Shown: piece after piece, positions 56,616-64,000 of the stretch
Position numbering within the stretch: position 1 is the first letter of the stretch
How the letters are laid out: every line of letters begins with the position of its first letter
NCBI RefSeq assembly: GCF_000346465.2
Contig: NC_034013.1
Location: forward strand, 16,737,624 to 16,801,623
Length of the DNA: 64,000 nucleotides
Source of the DNA: Prunus persica
Lineage: Eukaryota; Streptophyta; Magnoliopsida; Rosales; Rosaceae
Direction of reading: 5' to 3'
The notes under the pieces: model-generated
The model's input: only the letters and a program-made list of their open reading frames with translations
Databases searched by the model: none
What the model was told of the DNA's origin: nothing
Made by a program: the position numbers and the translations under genes

Positions 56616-59221
56616 TCACTGAGAGAACTTGGAGATCAACTTGTCCACATGTATTATAATATCATCAATGCGAGGACGGACTGCAGCCTGTGGCTGAAGC
56701 ATCCATGTAATAAACTGGTGAAGAGCATCTGGATATGGAGGCTTAGGACCAGCTGGCCACTTTATCTGCACATTGACTATTGCCAACTGTAGGCTTCCTC
56801 CAGATTCTCCAAGTGCATATTCAAATGGAGATACTCCATACCTTTAAATAAAAATAAGGCATTAAGTGCAAGAACTAAGGTATAGCAGATTTTATCAAAA
56901 TTTGGAAGACAGAAGGTATACGATCAATATGATGCTTAAACTTAAGAACTATAAAAGTAACTGCGAGAAAGAAGGTTCAGTACTCACAGTATTGCATACA
57001 AAGTGCATCCTAAGGACCATATATCAGTTCTTTCGTCAATATCTGCATGGCTTGGGCAATCCCACAATTCTGGAGCTCGAAATGGTGCTGAACAGTGCTC
57101 AGACGCCCATTCCTACATAACAAGCAAGAAAAACCATCCCTTTAATAGTTTTTTCTTCTAAAAGTTAGCAGACAAGAGAAGACCCAAACCTTGTGCTAAT
57201 CCCCATATATTGGTTGAGCACCTTTACAAAAGGTGTAATTAACACACAAAGGTGTCTTCATTTAAGACACTAAACTAATTTAATGAACCAAAGAGACATC
57301 AGCTTGTAGGCATGCATTAAGCATACTGAAAAACTTTGCATTTATTCCAGAAAATACAAAAAGTGTATGTAGAGAATAGAGATTGATATAAAAATATATA
57401 TACCTGCAACTGAAGTGCCTCTGAACGAGAGCGAATTTGCCTCCTTGCGGGTCGAGCACTGCCAAAATCCATCAATATAGCAAGAGGTGGTTGTCCTTTT
57501 CTATGAGTTATCAGAACGTTTCCAGGTTTGATATCATTATGCGCATATGGGGGATCAAAACTGTGCATATGCTTGAGTCCTGCACAAATCTATGGCATTG
57601 ATTTTTCTAAGTTAAAATGCTTTTGATGCTTCTAGCGCTACTAAGCCTAGAAAATAAATCATCGTGGGTAAAGCAACTGGAACATGGCACATCAATTACA
57701 CCAGAACTTGGAAGCATTGTTGAAGGCTTATCTTCAGCTTACATACATCGCTTAATAAGAAGTTAAAATGCTGTATGGTTGTCTACACTAAGCACTATAA
57801 CGCTAGTCCCTGTTTGGCTGCTTTTCAAATATGGAAAAAGTGACCCTTCTTTTCAAAAGATAAATGTCAAATTAAATGGGAAGGGGATGAAATCTCCATT
57901 CACCTGCCGGAATATTTGAAGAACATCTGAGGTGGAAAAGAACTCCTTTTTAGTCTTCATAGTCTTGGCATTGTCCAGTAATGTTCCGTCCAGATGAACT
58001 GGAAATAACAAGTATGCTTCATGGTTCCAAGATGCTTCTTGTGTAGGCTGTCAATCAAACAGAATATTATAAACGAATCAATTGCACAGAAAAGTGAAAA
58101 CAATGAAAAATTTGACAGGCTACCATCTGATCTAAGTATGTTTAAAACTCAAATTGTATGAGAAGAAAACACCTAAAGTAAGCTATGAGCCGTATCAAAT
58201 TAAGTATTCCAGATCTTAACCTTAACGGAAATAATGGCATGATCAAGAAGTGGAAGCAGATTAGGATGACTGAACAGTGATGAAACTCGGATCTCCTCCT
58301 TCACCAACTCCAACTGCTCACTATTCTGAATGAGAACTTTTTTCATAGCATAAGTTCCATCATCTACAAAATAATAGGGTAAAAGCAAGCTGAAATCATT
58401 TCCAAAGTTGAGTTGCAAACTGACCAACCCGTCACTGGAGCGTCAAGAATGCACAACAGATAAGAGCATGAAGGCCAAATCTCAAAAACATTATTCATTG
58501 AACTACTTGGCCAAGGTCCCCGCATTCTTAGATGCCAAAATATCAAAACAATGCAATAGATTCATAGATCAAACATTCATATCACCTAACAATTAATGCA
58601 TGCTACCACCTGGAACCATTCGAAGATTGAAGTTGGAACAAATGAGTCAAAATTTAAACTCAATTTAGAAATTCAATGGCAAAATCACTATTGTTTCCCA
58701 GCTGAGAGAACCAAAACCAATAATTTCAAATTCATGCTCAAATGACCCAGATCACTAATTCCCAAAGCAAAAAACCACACCTGGGCTCAAAGATTCAAAC
58801 TTTAACCATTTTTAACCATTTCAAATTCGCATCAGTGCACCCAGATCACAAAATTCAAAGCAGATCACTTCCATATTCATACTAAACCAAATACAACCAT
58901 TACAGGACTCATATACAAACGACCCAGATCCCAAAATCCCATAAGCATAACGAAAATGAACAAAAAGCCCAGAAATTGAATCAAGGTGAAGGAGAGATAA
59001 ATCACACCTGATACATGAGAGGGGTCCTTGAATTTCTTAGCGAGACCACCACCACCAGAGGCAGAGGAGTCGGAGACCACCTCCTTGACCAAAAACACAT
59101 AGGCGAACCCACCTTCCCCGAGCTGCCTCACGATCTTGAACCGAGTCTCATTGATCCACACGTCACCTCCCCCGTTAACGGCATCGTAGAGAGCGTTCAA
59201 ACCAGAGAATGTACAACCCAT
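56616..59221 (-). CDS. STK16-like Ser/Thr protein kinase (NAK family), 345 aa
   Basis: Six exons: 59008-59221, 58221-58363, 57904-58047, 57404-57589, 56988-57112 and 56616-56841 (1038 bp). The start MGCTFSG offers Gly2 for myristoylation and Cys3 for palmitoylation, as in animal STK16, so membrane attachment is likely. Kinase landmarks: glycine loop LGEGGFAYVF (34-43), ATP-binding Lys79 (TYAMKKVL), catalytic loop HNDIKPGNVL (Asp186), DFG at 208-210, an APE-like RAPELWDC and DIWSLGC. The loop has Asn in place of the usual Arg of HRD. A Gly/Ser insert (SDSSASGGGG) lies between the first two exon motifs. Arabidopsis ATPK3 (At5g08160) appears to be the counterpart. The exon 3 region was copied to 40.8 kb. 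Confidence 0.92.
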
Positions 59222-60261
59222 CTGGTACTTGTTCAGCTGTTCCTCTTGTCTCAAATAAATAAACAAGAAAGGAGAGAAACGAAATCAGGTTCGAAAACCT
59301 GAGTTCATGTCAATCCGTCAATGAGGTAACGAGAGTTTGAGTGTGATTGTGGCCTTGAATCTTTATTTTATGTTTGGGCATCCATCTGTCTTTTTCTTTC
59401 TTTCAGGTTATTTTGGTGTTGGATCTCTCAAATCTCGGCCAAACACATGGATGTTTTATGGTACTGTATTTTTTTCTTTGAGTCACTCTCACTTCCCCTC
59501 CATTTTTTTCGGTTATGTAGAACCGAACCAACCTTCGCTACTTTTTATTTTGCTTACAATGTACAATTTAGGGTTGCCATCTTAAAAAAAAATATATTTA
59601 AATTAAAATTTTGAGTCACAAATAGGTTCGTCCATCATTGACAACATTCTACATTAGTTAAAATAGTCAATTGTATTTATTTGTTTCCTTTTTTTTACCC
59701 GATCCCGTTTCTCTTGAGAAATTGCATAAGTTGTATGTCGAGAGTTTGGTATCACAGCATTTAAAACTTAGGCGTGGGGGGTGGGCTCCCTAGACGCATG
59801 ATGCACGATCAAATTAGTCAATCCACTACTCAAAGTTAAAATTTGGACTACATATAATCATATATGTTCTCAAATTTGCACAGCCATTTTTTCTTTTGGT
59901 CAAGCAACTTGTCTAGCCAAACAAATGTTGCTAACATTTCTAAGATGTCATCATTGGTAAATCCAGTTAAAAAAGAAAAACTGATCTGCCGCTGAAACCT
60001 GAGTTGGCCAAACTATAATTTGGCACACTTATGCAACTTCACATAGTCAGAACTATAATCTGGTTCTGGAGGCTTACAGGCCATCGTCTGTATTTGTGCC
60101 AATCAATATTCTATAATAGTACAAACTGGAGAAGCTTAAGCTTGTCTCCCACCAGCTTATGGACCTGAAACAAATGTAACTGATAAATCAAGCTATGTGA
60201 TTCATCTTTTAGCTTAATCCCACACAAATGCTCTGTCTGCACTGATGATGCATGTACGAAA
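59222..60261. other. Spacer between the agmatine deiminase and kinase genes
   Basis: Kinase promoter/leader and agmatine deiminase 3' UTR, both on the minus strand. Reading frames at 59.3-59.6 kb have no motif. Confidence 0.5.
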
Positions 60262-63455
<3,194 letters not shown>

Positions 63456-64000
63456 CTATAACTCAAAATGAAGATTTATTGTCATAATAAACTCAACTAA
63501 GATTGAATGTTGGGATTAAAACAAAAGTAAGATCAATGCATCAAGGAAATGAGAATGTTAAGATTGATGATAAGAGATGACTAGAAAAGATTGAAATAAA
63601 ACTAATCGATCTACTACATAAATAATGAGAGTGACACCAATATAAGAGAAACTAGCATTAAGACGCCTGATATACAGCATAGATCACTAGATGCACGTAT
63701 GATACTTTAAATTGCAGAATGATGCAGAATTGAGAATTACATAGAAAATGCAGAAACATATCTCAATATGCTCTAATAGCTTTCAGGCATCAGTTATCTA
63801 GTATGATGTCAAAGCAGGCAAAATCTGTACTAAAAACCTGACTGGTCCAAATAACTTGTAACTCATAATTTTACAAATGCATCAACTTGGCAATAACAAG
63901 AGGACATATCAATCGAATTGGCAGGGCTCCACATGAACCTTAGCAATAACAAAAAGAAAAGGTATTTGAAAACACAAGATTCTCAAAGACCCGTCAGCCT
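63456..64000 (-). other. Part of the first intron of the agmatine deiminase gene
   Basis: The exon at 63455 begins after a good acceptor (GTTATAG on the minus strand). The remaining 545 bp are AT-rich, carry no coding signal and run off the window, so they are taken as intron. Confidence 0.7.

Overview
This window is nuclear DNA of a flowering plant. It is AT-rich, carries genes with GT-AG introns, and encodes plant-only families (DYW-class PPR protein, UGT89-type glycosyltransferase, SOB FIVE-LIKE protein, RGF/GLV peptide precursor, agmatine deiminase). Gene content suggests a eudicot, probably a woody rosid (Rosaceae would fit), but the species cannot be fixed from the sequence alone. All exon coordinates were read by hand from splice signals, frame continuity and family resemblance.

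Layout. 1-2297 (-): BIM1 bHLH gene, 3' end off the window, with a non-coding leader reaching about 3.12 kb. 3.1-9.2 kb: long gene-free interval unusually rich in G-boxes. 9.3-12.2 kb (+): type II PI 4-kinase gamma. 13.0-16.0 kb (-): RING + PHD finger protein. 17.5-19.0 kb (+): UGT89-like glycosyltransferase. 19.1-21.1 kb: MITEs and a minisatellite. 21.6-22.2 kb (-): small secreted RGF/GLV/CLEL-type peptide precursor. 24.3-29.2 kb (+): CTF4/WDHD1 replication factor in 12 exons. 30.1-31.6 kb (+): RING-H2 E3 ligase. 33.2-33.8 kb (+): small group-S-type bZIP. 34.2-37.2 kb (-): unrecognised 157-aa plant protein. 37.8-40.7 kb (-): intronless DYW PPR protein. 40.8-42.3 kb: gene debris (kinase exon fragment, hAT-like element, unidentified reading frame, broken NHP2 copy). 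42.9-47.3 kb (-): thylakoid protease SPPA, 13 exons. 48.4-48.8 kb (-): SOFL protein. 53.4-55.7 kb (+): LAG1-type ceramide synthase. 56.6-59.2 kb (-): STK16-like kinase. 60.3-63.5 kb onward (-): agmatine deiminase, 5' exon off the right edge.

There is no operon-like logic, and the genes serve unrelated processes: brassinosteroid and light signalling, lipid signalling, ubiquitination, DNA replication, organelle RNA editing, thylakoid proteolysis, sphingolipid and polyamine synthesis. The order itself is informative. From memory, BIM1, RING, bZIP, SOB5/SOFL, kinase and agmatine deiminase match the Arabidopsis run At5g08130-At5g08170, while other genes here match other Arabidopsis segments, as expected when an ancestral block has been thinned after genome duplication.

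I found no wholly new multi-gene system. The least ordinary material is the G-box cluster, the 27-bp direct repeat bracketing the PPR gene with a captured kinase fragment at its right end, the NHP2 relic, the MULE-type MITE with a perfect 10-bp target duplication, and the interrupted minisatellite beside it.
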